Positions 26,258 through 35,117 of a stretch of DNA of 64,000 nt are shown one piece after another (within the stretch, counting starts at the first letter, position 1; each line of letters opens with the position of its first letter). The DNA comes from JACKII01 sp041687435 (lineage in GTDB: Bacteria; Pseudomonadota; Alphaproteobacteria; Bin95). The notes under the pieces are model-generated. The model made no database searches, was not told the origin of the DNA, and saw nothing but the letters and a program-made list of their open reading frames with translations. The DNA lies in assembly GCA_041687435.1 (NCBI GenBank), contig JAWLBX010000008.1:62001-126000 (forward strand). The letters are read 5' to 3'. Position numbers and translations under genes: made by a program.

Positions 26258-26288
26258 AGGCCGCCACCGCGCGTAGCGGTAGCGGCCT
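26258..26288. terminator. Bidirectional hairpin between gmhB-like and Bax-inhibitor genes
   Basis: AGGCCGC-C-ACCGC pairs with GCGGT-A-GCGGCCT around a 5-base loop, with one mismatch in 13 positions. The flanking genes converge here. A-rich sequence precedes it on the plus strand, giving a T-rich tail for minus-strand transcripts (the Bax-inhibitor gene). Confidence 0.7.
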
Positions 26289-26315
26289 GGGTAGGGCCCG
26301 AAGGCTGCTTTCAGC

Positions 26316-27074
26316 CTATTGGCGATTGCCGAACAGCGACAGCAGCATCATGAACAGGTTGATGAAATCGAGGTAGAGGGACACGGCGCCCATGATCGCC
26401 ATCTTGCCCACGGCCTCGCCATGGTTGCGCATTTCCAGATAGTCGTTCTTGATGCGCTGGGTGTCATAGGCAGTCAGCCCGGTGAAGATCAGCACGCCAA
26501 GCACGCTGACGGCGAACTGGATGGCGCTGGAGCCGACGAAGATGTTGACCACGCTGGCGATGATGATACCGATCAAGCCCATGATCAGGAAGTTGCCCAT
26601 CCCGGTCAGGTCGCGCTTGGTCGTGTAACCCCACAGCGACATACCGGCAAAGGTGCCGGCCGTGATGAAGAACACGCGTGCGATGCTCGAGCCGGTAAAG
26701 GTGGCGAAAATCGTGGCCAGTGAGATGCCCATCACGGCGGCAAATGCCCAGAACAGGATTTGCAGCGTGCCAAAGCTCATGCGGTTGATGCCGAAGCTCA
26801 AAGCCATGACGAAGCCAAGCGGTGCCAGCATGACCAGCCATTTGAGCGGCGAACCGTAAACGGCTGCGCCCAATGCCGTCACGCCGACGACGCTGCCGCC
26901 TTCGGTCACGAATGACAGCGAGTACATGGCCCATGCAACAAGCCCGGTCACCACTAGGCCAGAGGTCATGTAGTTGTAAACGCGCAGCATATGCTGGCGC
27001 AGTCCCTGATCGACCGCACCGGCATAAGTGCCGGAGCCAACCTGGGCCTGGGTACGAAGGTTCTCGAACGCCAT
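26316..27074 (-). CDS. Bax inhibitor-1/YccA family membrane protein
   Basis: A 252-residue integral membrane protein with seven hydrophobic segments. Family features are the N-terminal DQGLRQHMLRVYNYMTSGLVVTG, the FWAFAAVMGISLATIF segment, and SVLGVLIFTGLTAYDTQRIK followed by a final hydrophobic helix with SLYLDFINLFMMLLSLFGNR. BI-1 proteins act as pH-sensitive ion channels or as partners of membrane proteases. The start at 27074 begins at the family N-terminus; an upstream Met would add an unrelated leader. Confidence 0.92.
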   Translation of the reverse strand: MAFENLRTQAQVGSGTYAGAVDQGLRQHMLRVYNYMTSGLVVTGLVAWAMYSLSFVTEGGSVVGVTALGAAVYGSPLKWLVMLAPLGFVMALSFGINRMSFGTLQILFWAFAAVMGISLATIFATFTGSSIARVFFITAGTFAGMSLWGYTTKRDLTGMGNFLIMGLIGIIIASVVNIFVGSSAIQFAVSVLGVLIFTGLTAYDTQRIKNDYLEMRNHGEAVGKMAIMGAVSLYLDFINLFMMLLSLFGNRQ

Positions 27075-27203
27075 CGGTTTTGAAGTCCCCTTAGCGAAGG
27101 TTAAAGCATCCCTGTGCGGCAGCGGTGCCGCGCAAGCCAATATATTGGGAAAAAGCGGGTAATACGCAAGGGTAATGCGTTGCCGCCGAGCATAAAATCC
27201 GGG

Positions 27204-27482
27204 TCAGATCCGCGTGCCATCGTCATTCGGGGTAGGTGCGACCTCAGGCTTCTGCTCCGGCTCTGGCTTGGCCTCCGGCTCTGGCGGAATGCGGCGGATG
27301 ATGATGTCGCCATTCGGCAGCACCTCCGGCATTTCATATTGGGGGATGGAGCGCAGCACGAAGCGCAGCGCACCCAGCACCCGTTCCACCGCTTCGTCCA
27401 GGGGGGCCGGCGGTGGAGTATCCTCGGCGGTGCCGGTTGCCGGGATCATGGCCACTGCCAGGGCCAACATCATCTTACGCAT
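27204..27482 (-). CDS. Small exported Pro/Glu-rich protein, unknown function
   Basis: A 92-residue protein with a signal peptide (KMMLALAVAMIPATGTAE). The mature part has an amphipathic segment (DEAVERVLGALRFVLRS), a short strand (NGDIIIRRIPP) and a tail of alternating Pro, Glu and Lys. I recognise no family. It lies 72 bases downstream of the FtsX-like permease gene on the same strand, so it may be part of that exporter unit or an independent periplasmic protein. Codon use is like its neighbours. Confidence 0.6.
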   Translation of the reverse strand: MRKMMLALAVAMIPATGTAEDTPPPAPLDEAVERVLGALRFVLRSIPQYEMPEVLPNGDIIIRRIPPEPEAKPEPEQKPEVAPTPNDDGTRI

Positions 27483-27554
27483 GGGCTGGAAACGTCTTTC
27501 TTTCTCTATTTTGCGACCTTCCGCTTTTTTGCGAACTCTCGGTCAGCGGAAGTG

Positions 27555-30092
27555 TCAGGCATTGCGCAACAGCGGTGCCGGTTTCTGGCCAAGCGCCTGC
27601 CAGACACCGGCAAACCCGGCGATCAGGGTAATGGCCAAGGCCATCGGTGCCGTCAGCAGGATCGCGCCGAGCGGCAGGCTCCAATCCATATTCATCACCT
27701 CCGTCACCACGATATAGGACGCCGCACCGCCAATCACAGCGGCAATGCCAACCGTGCCGATGCCGAGGATGCCGAATTCCCACAGATATGTCGCCAGCAC
27801 ATTCGGCCGGGTCGCACCCAGCACCTTTAGGATGACGGCATCGCGGCGGCGGGCCTGCTGACCGGCGGCCACGGCGCTCGCCAGCACCAGCACGCCGGCA
27901 ATCAGCCCGACAGCCGCAATCACCCGGATGGCATTGCCGATCTGGCGGATCAGGTTGTCGAAAATCTCCAGCGCCTCCTTCACCCGCACGGCCGAGATGT
28001 TCGGGTATTTGGCGGAGACGGCGCGGACCAACTCACTCGCATACTCCGGCGGGGTGCGGGTGGTAGCCAGGATGGTGTGTGGCGCGGATTCTAGTGTGCC
28101 GGGCGCAAAGATGGTCGTGAACTGCATGCGCACCGTGCGGAAGTTGATGGCGCGCAAATTGGCGATGCGGGCGGTGATCTCCCGACCCAGAATGTTGAAG
28201 GTCAACTCGTCGCCGACACCGATGCCGAGACCGGCGGCGATACCGGCATGGAATGAGATCAGCGCCGGCCCCTGATAGTCCGCGGGCCACCATTGGCCGG
28301 CGACGATGACGCCCGTATCCGGCTCTTCGGCCTGGAAGGTTAGCCCGCGCTCGGACCGCAAGGCCCAACGAATATCCTCCGGCACATCCGCCTCCCGTGC
28401 CGGCTGTCCGTTGATTTTGACAATCCGGGCGCGCAGCATCGGTCGGGCATTCAGTTGATGTTCGCCGGGGATTGCGGCCACGGCTTCTTCGAAGCCCGCA
28501 AGCTGATCCGGCTGGATGTCAACGAAAAAGAAGGTCGGTGCCTGTGCCGGCAGGTCTTCGCGCAAGGTCTTGCCCAGATTGGCCTCAATGCCTGCAACGG
28601 CGACCAGAACGGTTACACCGAAGCCGAGCGACAGCACGACGCTCACCGTCGGCGCGCCGGGGCGGCAGAGGTTTGCGAGGGCGAGCCGCAGGCTGGGGCG
28701 CCAGCGGGCGAGACGGGTGCGTGTCAGCCGTTGTGCCAGGGCGGCCAGCGCATGGGCCGCCAGGAAGAACAGCACGAAGGCCGCCGCGACGCCGCCAACG
28801 AACCAGAGTGCGAAGCCGCGCTGTTCGGCGGTTAACACCGCCAGCGCTGCCAGCAAGGCCAGCAGCAGGGCAATCGCGGCGATCTCCACCACAGTCGGGC
28901 GGGCGCCGGCGGGGGCGACCAAATCGCGGAACAGACGGGCAGGGGCGATGCGCCGGCTTTTCAGCAACGGCCACAGCGCGAAGGCGGCCGTTGTTAGCAC
29001 ACCGAAGGCGCCACCCAGCGCCAGCGCAGCCGGATAAATCCGCGGCTGCAATTGTACCGGCAGCAAAGACTCCATCAGCGCCGTCAGCGCGAACGGCGCA
29101 AGTGTCCCAAGAACAAGGCCCACCGCAATGCCCAGCAAAGCGAGAAGACCGGTCTGCATTCCATAGGTCAGAAGGATCAGCCGCGACGGGGCGCCGACGC
29201 ACTTCAGCATGGCAATGGTGCCGGCCTTGCGGGCCATGAAGCTTTGTACCGCATTGGCGATGCCGATGCCGCCGATCAGCAGGGTGGTGAGCCCGACAAG
29301 GGTCAGAAACAGGGTGAGCCTGCCGACCGTTTCGCCGAGCCCGGGCGCAGCCTGGCTGGCGGGCGTGATGCGCAGCCCGGCAGTGGGGAAGCGCTGCTCC
29401 AGTGCGTCAGCCCAGCCGAGCGGGTCCGTGCCCGGCGGCAGAACCACCCGGTAGACATAACGGATCAGGCTGCCGGGCAGGATCAGGCCGGTGCCTTCGA
29501 TGCTCGCATCTGCCACCAGCAGGCGCGGGCCGAAGCTGGCAAGGCCGGTGGTGCGGTCCGGCTCGCGCGCGATGACACCGCGCAATTCATAGGTTTGATC
29601 GCCGACAGTGATCGGGTCGCCGGTATTCAGGCGCAGCAGATCGAACAGGCCTTCCTCCGCCACGGCCCCCCAGCGGCCATTACGCTCGGCCAGCGCTGCA
29701 TGCAGGTCGCCGCCGTCCCGAAGGACAAAACTGCCCGCGACCGGATAGGCGTCATCCACAGCTTTCAGCTCGGCAAGGCGGCGTTCGGTGGCATCGGCGC
29801 CGCCGGCCATCACCCGCATCTCCAGCCCCTGGCTCAGGGTTTGGCTGGTATCGCGCATGAACGCGACCTGTTCGGGTGTGGCTGGCTGGTAGCTGGTGCG
29901 GACCACCACGTCGCCGCCAGCCATCGCCGTGGCATCGCGCAGCAATGCGTCTTGTATGGACTGGCTGACAGCGCCGACACCGGCAATGGCGCCAACGCCC
30001 AGGGCGAGGCAGGCGAGAAACACCCAAAACCCGCCAAGTCCGGCGCGCAGTTCCCGTCGCGCCCAGACAAACGCCAGCGTCAGATCGCTCAC
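27555..30092 (-). CDS. FtsX-like ABC transporter permease (YbbP type)
   Basis: An 845-residue permease with about ten TM segments in the 4+2+4 order of YbbP proteins. MacB/periplasmic core-like extracytoplasmic domains lie at about residues 45-240 and 490-690, and FtsX domains follow each. The MARKAGTIAMLKCVGAPSRLILLTY and RRRDAVILKVLGATRPNVLATYLWEFG segments are the conserved cytoplasmic coupling regions. Its start overlaps the stop of the ATPase gene (ATGA). Together they resemble mechanotransmitting exporters of the YbbAP type, found next to the arylesterase TesA, as here. Confidence 0.93.
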   Translation of the reverse strand: MSDLTLAFVWARRELRAGLGGFWVFLACLALGVGAIAGVGAVSQSIQDALLRDATAMAGGDVVVRTSYQPATPEQVAFMRDTSQTLSQGLEMRVMAGGADATERRLAELKAVDDAYPVAGSFVLRDGGDLHAALAERNGRWGAVAEEGLFDLLRLNTGDPITVGDQTYELRGVIAREPDRTTGLASFGPRLLVADASIEGTGLILPGSLIRYVYRVVLPPGTDPLGWADALEQRFPTAGLRITPASQAAPGLGETVGRLTLFLTLVGLTTLLIGGIGIANAVQSFMARKAGTIAMLKCVGAPSRLILLTYGMQTGLLALLGIAVGLVLGTLAPFALTALMESLLPVQLQPRIYPAALALGGAFGVLTTAAFALWPLLKSRRIAPARLFRDLVAPAGARPTVVEIAAIALLLALLAALAVLTAEQRGFALWFVGGVAAAFVLFFLAAHALAALAQRLTRTRLARWRPSLRLALANLCRPGAPTVSVVLSLGFGVTVLVAVAGIEANLGKTLREDLPAQAPTFFFVDIQPDQLAGFEEAVAAIPGEHQLNARPMLRARIVKINGQPAREADVPEDIRWALRSERGLTFQAEEPDTGVIVAGQWWPADYQGPALISFHAGIAAGLGIGVGDELTFNILGREITARIANLRAINFRTVRMQFTTIFAPGTLESAPHTILATTRTPPEYASELVRAVSAKYPNISAVRVKEALEIFDNLIRQIGNAIRVIAAVGLIAGVLVLASAVAAGQQARRRDAVILKVLGATRPNVLATYLWEFGILGIGTVGIAAVIGGAASYIVVTEVMNMDWSLPLGAILLTAPMALAITLIAGFAGVWQALGQKPAPLLRNA

Positions 30093-30817
30093 GCCGCCGC
30101 CTCGGCCGCCTGTTGCGCGCCGGCGATGCGGCCATCGGCAACACGCACCTGGCGGTCGCAGCGCCCGGCCAGCGCCGGGTCATGGGTGATCAGCACCAGC
30201 GTCGTACCGTGGTCTGCGCACTGGTCGAACAGAAGCTGAATGACCTGGTGCCCGGTTTCGCCGTCGAGGTTGCCGGTGGGCTCGTCCGCCAACAGCACGC
30301 GCGGGCCGGGCGCGAACGCGCGGGCGATGGCGACCCGCTGTTGCTCGCCGCCGGATAACTGGCCGGGATAGTGCGTCAGGCGATGGCCGAGGCCGACTGC
30401 CTCCAGCGCTTCGGTAGCGCGCGGAAACGCATCCTTGCGGCCGGCCAATTCCAGCGGAACGGCGACGTTTTCCAGCGCCGTCATCGTCGGAATCAGATGA
30501 AAAGACTGAAAGACAATGCCGATATGATCGCGCCGGAACCGGGCCAGGGCGTCCTCCGACAGGTTTGTCAAATCCTTGCCCGCAACGGCCACCCGGCCGG
30601 ACGATGGGCGTTCCAGTCCGGCGATAATCATCAGCATGGTGGTTTTGCCGCTGCCGGAAGGGCCGACAATGCCGACGGTTTCGCCGGCGGCGATGGTCAG
30701 GTCTATTCCGCGCAGGATGTTGACCGGCCCTGCCACACTATCCAATGTGAGATGCACGTTTTCCAGTGCGATGGCAGAGTCTGCCAGCGCGATAGCGGAG
30801 TTTGATGGTGCAATCAT
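30089..30817 (-). CDS. ABC transporter ATP-binding protein (YbbA/LolD type)
   Basis: A 242-residue ATPase with Walker A GPSGSGKTT, signature LSGGEQQRVAIARAF and Walker B VLLADEPTGNLDGETG, all typical of the MacB/LolD/YbbA group. It should drive the YbbP-like permease encoded by the overlapping next gene. It is divergent from the arylesterase gene, the arrangement known for ybbA and tesA in many proteobacteria; the two start regions lie within about 60 bases, so their promoters are probably shared or overlapping. The N-terminal SAIALADSAIAL repeat is unusual and could be an extension before the true domain start. Confidence 0.93.
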   Translation of the reverse strand: MIAPSNSAIALADSAIALENVHLTLDSVAGPVNILRGIDLTIAAGETVGIVGPSGSGKTTMLMIIAGLERPSSGRVAVAGKDLTNLSEDALARFRRDHIGIVFQSFHLIPTMTALENVAVPLELAGRKDAFPRATEALEAVGLGHRLTHYPGQLSGGEQQRVAIARAFAPGPRVLLADEPTGNLDGETGHQVIQLLFDQCADHGTTLVLITHDPALAGRCDRQVRVADGRIAGAQQAAEAAA

Positions 30818-30876
30818 ACTGGCCTAACCGGTTGCGGAATGGGCGGGAGGCCGGACGGCCACCACGCCGATATGGC

Positions 30877-31509
30877 GTGCGCCGGGCGGCGATCAACCTT
30901 TTGCTTTGCATGCTGACGCTGCTACTGCCGCAGGCCGGGGTGGCGGCGGAACAGCGGTTGCTGTTGTTGGGCGATAGCCTGATCGCCGGGTACGGGTTGC
31001 TGGCCGAGGACGGCTTTGCCGCTCAACTGCAACGGGCACTTTCTGCTCGGGGTCACAATGTACAGGTGCTGGATGCGGGCGTATCCGGCGATACCTCGGC
31101 CGGCGGCTTGGCGCGGCTCGGCTGGTCGCTGGCGGACAAGCCGACCCACGCCATCGTCGAACTGGGCGCCAACGATGCGCTGCGCGGCTTGTCCCCGCAG
31201 GCGATGCAGCGGAACCTGGACGCCATTGTAACCCAATTGCGGGACGCAGGCGCCGCCGTGCTGCTGGCCGGCATGCGCGCGCCGGGCAATCTTGGCCCGG
31301 AATACCGGGATGCGTTCGAAGGCGCCTACCGCCGGGTGGCGGAAAAGCACGGCATTGCGCTTTACCCCTTTTTCCTTGAAGGCTTGCCGGGGAGGCCCGA
31401 ATTGATTCAGACTGACGGTCTGCATCCGAACGCGGATGGCGTGGCCGTAATTGTCGAAAACATAATGCCAGCGGTGGAGGCGTTGTTGGCCGAAGGAGAA
31501 CTGAAATGA
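30877..31509 (+). CDS. tesA: SGNH-family arylesterase/lysophospholipase (TesA-like)
   Basis: About 210 residues. A signal peptide (AAINLLLCMLTLLLPQAGVAA) precedes the SGNH blocks: LLLGDSLIAGYG (nucleophile Ser), SGDTSAGG (Gly), ELGANDALRG (Asn) and TDGLHPNADG (Asp/His). TesA is a periplasmic thioesterase/lysophospholipase. I chose the GTG at 30877, directly before the signal peptide; ATGs at 30802 and 30805 would overlap the divergent ATPase gene and add 25 basic residues ahead of the signal. The stop overlaps the FIST gene start (ATGA). Confidence 0.88.
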   Translation: MRRAAINLLLCMLTLLLPQAGVAAEQRLLLLGDSLIAGYGLLAEDGFAAQLQRALSARGHNVQVLDAGVSGDTSAGGLARLGWSLADKPTHAIVELGANDALRGLSPQAMQRNLDAIVTQLRDAGAAVLLAGMRAPGNLGPEYRDAFEGAYRRVAEKHGIALYPFFLEGLPGRPELIQTDGLHPNADGVAVIVENIMPAVEALLAEGELK

Positions 31510-32672
31510 GTGACCTAGCCACAACCCTGGCCTTTGCGGCCGGGCATGGGGCCGGGGCGGATTGGCGTGAGGCCATGGCCTCTACCCTCCAGCGTCTGGG
31601 AACGGTTCCGGCTGGCGCCAATCTGGGGCTGGTCTATGCCAGCGATTCCCTGGTCGACAATCTGGATGCCGTGATTGCCACGCTGCGCCAGGAAACCGGC
31701 ATTGCGCACTGGGTCGGCTGCGTCGGCATGGGCGTGATGGGGCTGTCACTGCCTGCCCCGTCGGAGGCCGCCGGCAAAGGCTACGCGGACGAATATTTCG
31801 CGATCCCCGCCCTTAGCGTGCTGGCCATGCGCCTGCCGGAGGATGCGTTCCGCCTGATCCCGGCCCAGCCGGACGCCGAGGCTTATTTCAGTGCGGAGGA
31901 TGATGACTGGCTGGCCGTGTCGCGGCCGGCGGTCGGCTTGGTCCACGCCGATCCGCACCACCAGCATTTGAGCGAACTGATCGGCGACATGGCGGAGCGG
32001 GCCGGTTACTTGGTTGGCGGCCTGGCATCGGCCCAGGGGCCGATGCCGGTGATTGCCGACCAGATCGAGGTGGGCGTTGCCTCCGGCGTAATGTTTTCCT
32101 CTGCGCTGGGCATCACCACCTGCCTGAGCCAAGGCTGTCAGCCAATCGGGCCGGTGCGGGCGGTGACGCAGGTTCACGAGAACCTGCTGATCGAATTGGA
32201 AGGCGAAGGGGCGCTCCATTGCCTGCAACAGGATTTGGGCAGCGACAGGGTGGAAGACCTGAAAGCCATTGCCAATAGCCTGCACGCAGCGTTTCCCGTA
32301 CCAGGGTCGGACAAGGCGGATTACATGGTCCGGAACCTGACCGGCATCGACCTGGCCCAGGGGCTGGTCGGCGTCGCCGCGACACCGGATCCGGGCGACA
32401 AGATGATGTTCTGTCTGCGGGATTCGAATGCTGCGCGGCAAGACCTGCAGCGCATGCTGGACGGCATCGCAAGCCGTCTCAGCCAGCCGCCAAAGGCCGG
32501 CATATATGTCTCGTGCCTGGCACGGGGCCCCAACCTGTTCGAGCACCGCGAGGAACTGACGTTGATCCGCCAGACGCTTGGCGATTTCCCGCTGGCCGGC
32601 TTCTATGCCAATGGCGAGATCGCGCACAATCGGATCTATGGCTATACCGGCGTTTTGACACTGTTCTGTTAG
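31506..32672 (+). CDS. FIST N/C-domain protein
   Basis: A 388-residue protein with a FIST_N domain (about 25-210; LGLVYASDSL, GCVGMGVMG) and FIST_C domain (about 220-370; KMMFCLRDSNAARQDLQRML, ARGPNLFEHREELTLIRQ, GFYANGEIA). FIST domains are small-ligand sensors often tied to signal transduction, but no output domain or kinase is fused here. The ATG overlaps the arylesterase stop, and thpR follows after 10 bases, so the three are co-translated. No ligand can be predicted. Confidence 0.88.
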   Translation: MSDLATTLAFAAGHGAGADWREAMASTLQRLGTVPAGANLGLVYASDSLVDNLDAVIATLRQETGIAHWVGCVGMGVMGLSLPAPSEAAGKGYADEYFAIPALSVLAMRLPEDAFRLIPAQPDAEAYFSAEDDDWLAVSRPAVGLVHADPHHQHLSELIGDMAERAGYLVGGLASAQGPMPVIADQIEVGVASGVMFSSALGITTCLSQGCQPIGPVRAVTQVHENLLIELEGEGALHCLQQDLGSDRVEDLKAIANSLHAAFPVPGSDKADYMVRNLTGIDLAQGLVGVAATPDPGDKMMFCLRDSNAARQDLQRMLDGIASRLSQPPKAGIYVSCLARGPNLFEHREELTLIRQTLGDFPLAGFYANGEIAHNRIYGYTGVLTLFC

Positions 32673-32682
32673 GGGCTGAATC

Positions 32683-33228
32683 ATGCGCCTGTTCGTAGCC
32701 CTGCCACTGCCGGCCGGGGTGGTGGCGGCGCTGGCGCGCATTCAGCAGGGTGTGCCTGGCGCACGGTGGGTGCCGCGGGAAAACATGCATCTGTCCCTGC
32801 GTTTCATCGGCGAAGCGGACGACGGCGTGTTCGAGGATTTGGTGGAGGCGTTGGCAGAGGTCACGGTGCCGCCGTTCGATCTGGAAGTCGCTGGCGCCGG
32901 CCATTTCGAAACCAAACGCTTGCCGACGACGCTTTGGGCCGGAATCCGCCCCTCGGCGGAATTGGCTCAACTGCAAGGCAAGGTGGAGCGGGCCTGCCGA
33001 CGCGCCGGCCTTGCCCCGGAAACGCGCAAGTTTGCCCCTCACATCACCCTGGCCCGCCTTGGCAATACGGATGTGGGCCGGGTCTCCGCGTTTCTGCAGC
33101 GTTACAGTCTGTTTGTGGCCGGCCGGGTTCCGGTCGAGGGGTTCAATCTCTATTCCAGCCACTTGGGCAAGCGGCAACCGATCTATCGGATCGAAGTCGA
33201 GTATCTGTTCGACGCACCGGTGGAATAG
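32683..33228 (+). CDS. thpR: RNA 2',3'-cyclic phosphodiesterase (2H family)
   Basis: A 181-residue 2H phosphoesterase. The two catalytic motifs are HLSL (MHLSLRFIGEAD, near residue 38) and HITL (FAPHITLARLGN, near residue 120). The N-terminal MRLFVALPLP and LPTTLWAGI segments are typical of ThpR/LigT. The enzyme hydrolyses 2',3'-cyclic phosphates to 2'-phosphates on RNA ends. It is the last gene of the arylesterase-FIST-thpR run and is followed by a strong hairpin. Confidence 0.92.
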   Translation: MRLFVALPLPAGVVAALARIQQGVPGARWVPRENMHLSLRFIGEADDGVFEDLVEALAEVTVPPFDLEVAGAGHFETKRLPTTLWAGIRPSAELAQLQGKVERACRRAGLAPETRKFAPHITLARLGNTDVGRVSAFLQRYSLFVAGRVPVEGFNLYSSHLGKRQPIYRIEVEYLFDAPVE

Positions 33229-33269
33229 CCGCTCGGCGGTTTGGCCCGTTTTGTGGCCCTGCATACAAC

Positions 33270-33301
33270 AAGCCCTGCCGGACTGTGATCCGGCAGGGCT
33301 T
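33270..33301. terminator. Bidirectional terminator between thpR and rhodanese gene
   Basis: A perfect 13-base inverted repeat (AAGCCCTGCCGGA and TCCGGCAGGGCTT) around a 6-base loop in the convergent gap. The end As/Ts give a short T tail in both directions. Confidence 0.75.
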
Positions 33302-33337
33302 GCTTCTGAGACGAGGTCGGGAAACGTCTGTCCGGAA

Positions 33338-33742
33338 TCAGCCTTTCTTTGGCCGGTCCTGAACTGGGCCGCCGGCCTCTTTCCAGCCGGTGTAGCCGCC
33401 TTCGATGTGGGCGACGTTTTCCATGCCCATCTCCGTCAGCCGGTCGGTGGCCAGGGCCGACCGCCATGCGCTGGCGCAATAGAGCAGGTACTGCTTGCTT
33501 TCGTCGTTCAGGTTGGCCCGGAAATAGGGGCTTTCCGGATCGACCCAGAACTCCAGCATGCCGCGCGGTGCATGGACCGCGCCTTCGATCATGCCGTCGC
33601 GGTCCAACTCCCGCACGTCGCGAATGTCTACAAACACGACGTTGTCACGGCCGTGCATCGCCTTCGCCTCGTCGACCGAGACGGTTTTGATGCGGGCGTT
33701 GGCCTCTTCCAGGAGCTGTTTGATCCCTTTTTTCAATGCCAT
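33338..33742 (-). CDS. Rhodanese-like domain protein
   Basis: A 134-residue single-domain rhodanese. The active-site loop LLYCASAWRSA carries the persulfide Cys, and VVFVDIRDVRELDRDG and HIEGGYTGWKEAGGPV are the conserved CH2-like elements. ATG 33742 has AAGGAG upstream. It follows the TRAP large-permease gene by 13 bases in the same direction, so it may handle sulfur for the TRAP substrate or simply share the transcript. Sulfurtransferase activity is inferred from the Cys. Confidence 0.92.
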   Translation of the reverse strand: MALKKGIKQLLEEANARIKTVSVDEAKAMHGRDNVVFVDIRDVRELDRDGMIEGAVHAPRGMLEFWVDPESPYFRANLNDESKQYLLYCASAWRSALATDRLTEMGMENVAHIEGGYTGWKEAGGPVQDRPKKG

Positions 33743-33755
33743 GGCATTGGTCTCC

Positions 33756-35117
33756 TTAGTTGAACATTTGGTTCGGCAGCCACAGCACGATGCCAGGGAA
33801 GGCAACGAACAGGGCAATCGTCAGGATGTCGCAAATGAAGAACCACCAGATGCCCTTGAAAATGTCCAGGAGCGGAATGTCCGGGCGCACACCGGCCACG
33901 ACAAAGCAATTCAGGCCGATCGGCGGCGTGATCAGACAGATCTCCACCATTTTCACGACAATGATGCCGAACCAAACCGGGTCGAAGCCCAGGGATATGA
34001 TGATCGGCTGCACCAGCGGCAAGGTCAGCAGCAGCATGCCGATGGCATCCATAAACATGCCCAGGATTGCATACATCAGCAGGATGATCAGCAAGATCCA
34101 GTAGCGGTTCATCTCCAGACCCATGACCAGTCCTTCGATTTCCGCCGGCAACTGCGAGAAGCCGAGGAAGCGGACCAGGATCAGGATGCCCCAGATGATG
34201 GTGATGATCATCACCGCCGTGCGGGCACTTTCCGTCAGGCCATGGGCGAACTGTTTCCACGTCATGCCGTGGGCCAGGGCGAGGCAGAAGATCACGAACG
34301 CGCCAACCGCGCCGGATTCGGTCGGGGTCATCCAGCCAGTGTAGATGCCGCCCATGATGATGGCGACCACCGCAATGATGCCCCACATCTGGCCGAGCGA
34401 CCTGAACTTGGTGCCCCAGTCGGCATTGACCGATGGGCCAGCCAATTCCGGCTTCAGCTTGACGCGCAGCCAGATGGAGAAGGCGTAAATGATGGCCGAG
34501 AGAATGCCGGGGATGAAGCCCGCCAGCAGCAGCCGGCCGACCGATTCCTCGACGATGATGGCATAGATGACCAGAATGCCGGATGGCGGGATCAGAGAGG
34601 CGAGCGTGCCGCCTGCCGCCACCACGCCGGCCGCAAAGCCTGGTTTGTAGCCGTAGCGCAGCATCTCCGGAATGGCGATACGGCTGAACACGGCCGCAGT
34701 TGCGGTGGAGGCGCCGGACACCGCGGCAAATGCCGCGGTCGCAAACACTGTCGCGACCGCGAGGCCGCCGGTCACACCGCCGAACCACATACGCATGCAA
34801 TAGAATGCGCCCTGGGTCAGGCGGGCGTGGAAGGCCATATAGCCGATCAGAATGAACATCGGCAGCACCGAAAGCGAATAGTGCGCCAGTTCTTCGAACG
34901 GAATGGTGCCGGCAATGCCGATGCCGGGGTTGAAGCCGGCGATAAAGGCGTCGACCCAGGTACCTTCCCCCGGGATGACGCGGGTGACGCCGATCGCCAT
35001 GACCAGGCCCAGCAGGCCGACCAGCGCGCCAGCATACGCAACGTGCATGCCGATGACGACCAGGATGGCCAGAATGACGACGCCGGTAATGCCAAGTGTA
35101 ATGGGTTCCACCAACAT
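33756..35117 (-). CDS. dctM: TRAP transporter large permease (DctM-like)
   Basis: A 453-residue membrane protein with about twelve hydrophobic segments. Landmarks are VVILAILVVIGMHVAYAGALVG, SGASTATAAVFSRIAIPEM, AGGTLASLIPPSGILVIYA and ITPPIGLNCFVVAG near the C-terminus. With the small permease it couples Na+ gradient to uptake of the ligand held by the DctP-like protein. Stop of the small-permease gene and this start are separated by no bases, consistent with coupled translation. Confidence 0.94.
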   Translation of the reverse strand: MLVEPITLGITGVVILAILVVIGMHVAYAGALVGLLGLVMAIGVTRVIPGEGTWVDAFIAGFNPGIGIAGTIPFEELAHYSLSVLPMFILIGYMAFHARLTQGAFYCMRMWFGGVTGGLAVATVFATAAFAAVSGASTATAAVFSRIAIPEMLRYGYKPGFAAGVVAAGGTLASLIPPSGILVIYAIIVEESVGRLLLAGFIPGILSAIIYAFSIWLRVKLKPELAGPSVNADWGTKFRSLGQMWGIIAVVAIIMGGIYTGWMTPTESGAVGAFVIFCLALAHGMTWKQFAHGLTESARTAVMIITIIWGILILVRFLGFSQLPAEIEGLVMGLEMNRYWILLIILLMYAILGMFMDAIGMLLLTLPLVQPIIISLGFDPVWFGIIVVKMVEICLITPPIGLNCFVVAGVRPDIPLLDIFKGIWWFFICDILTIALFVAFPGIVLWLPNQMFN

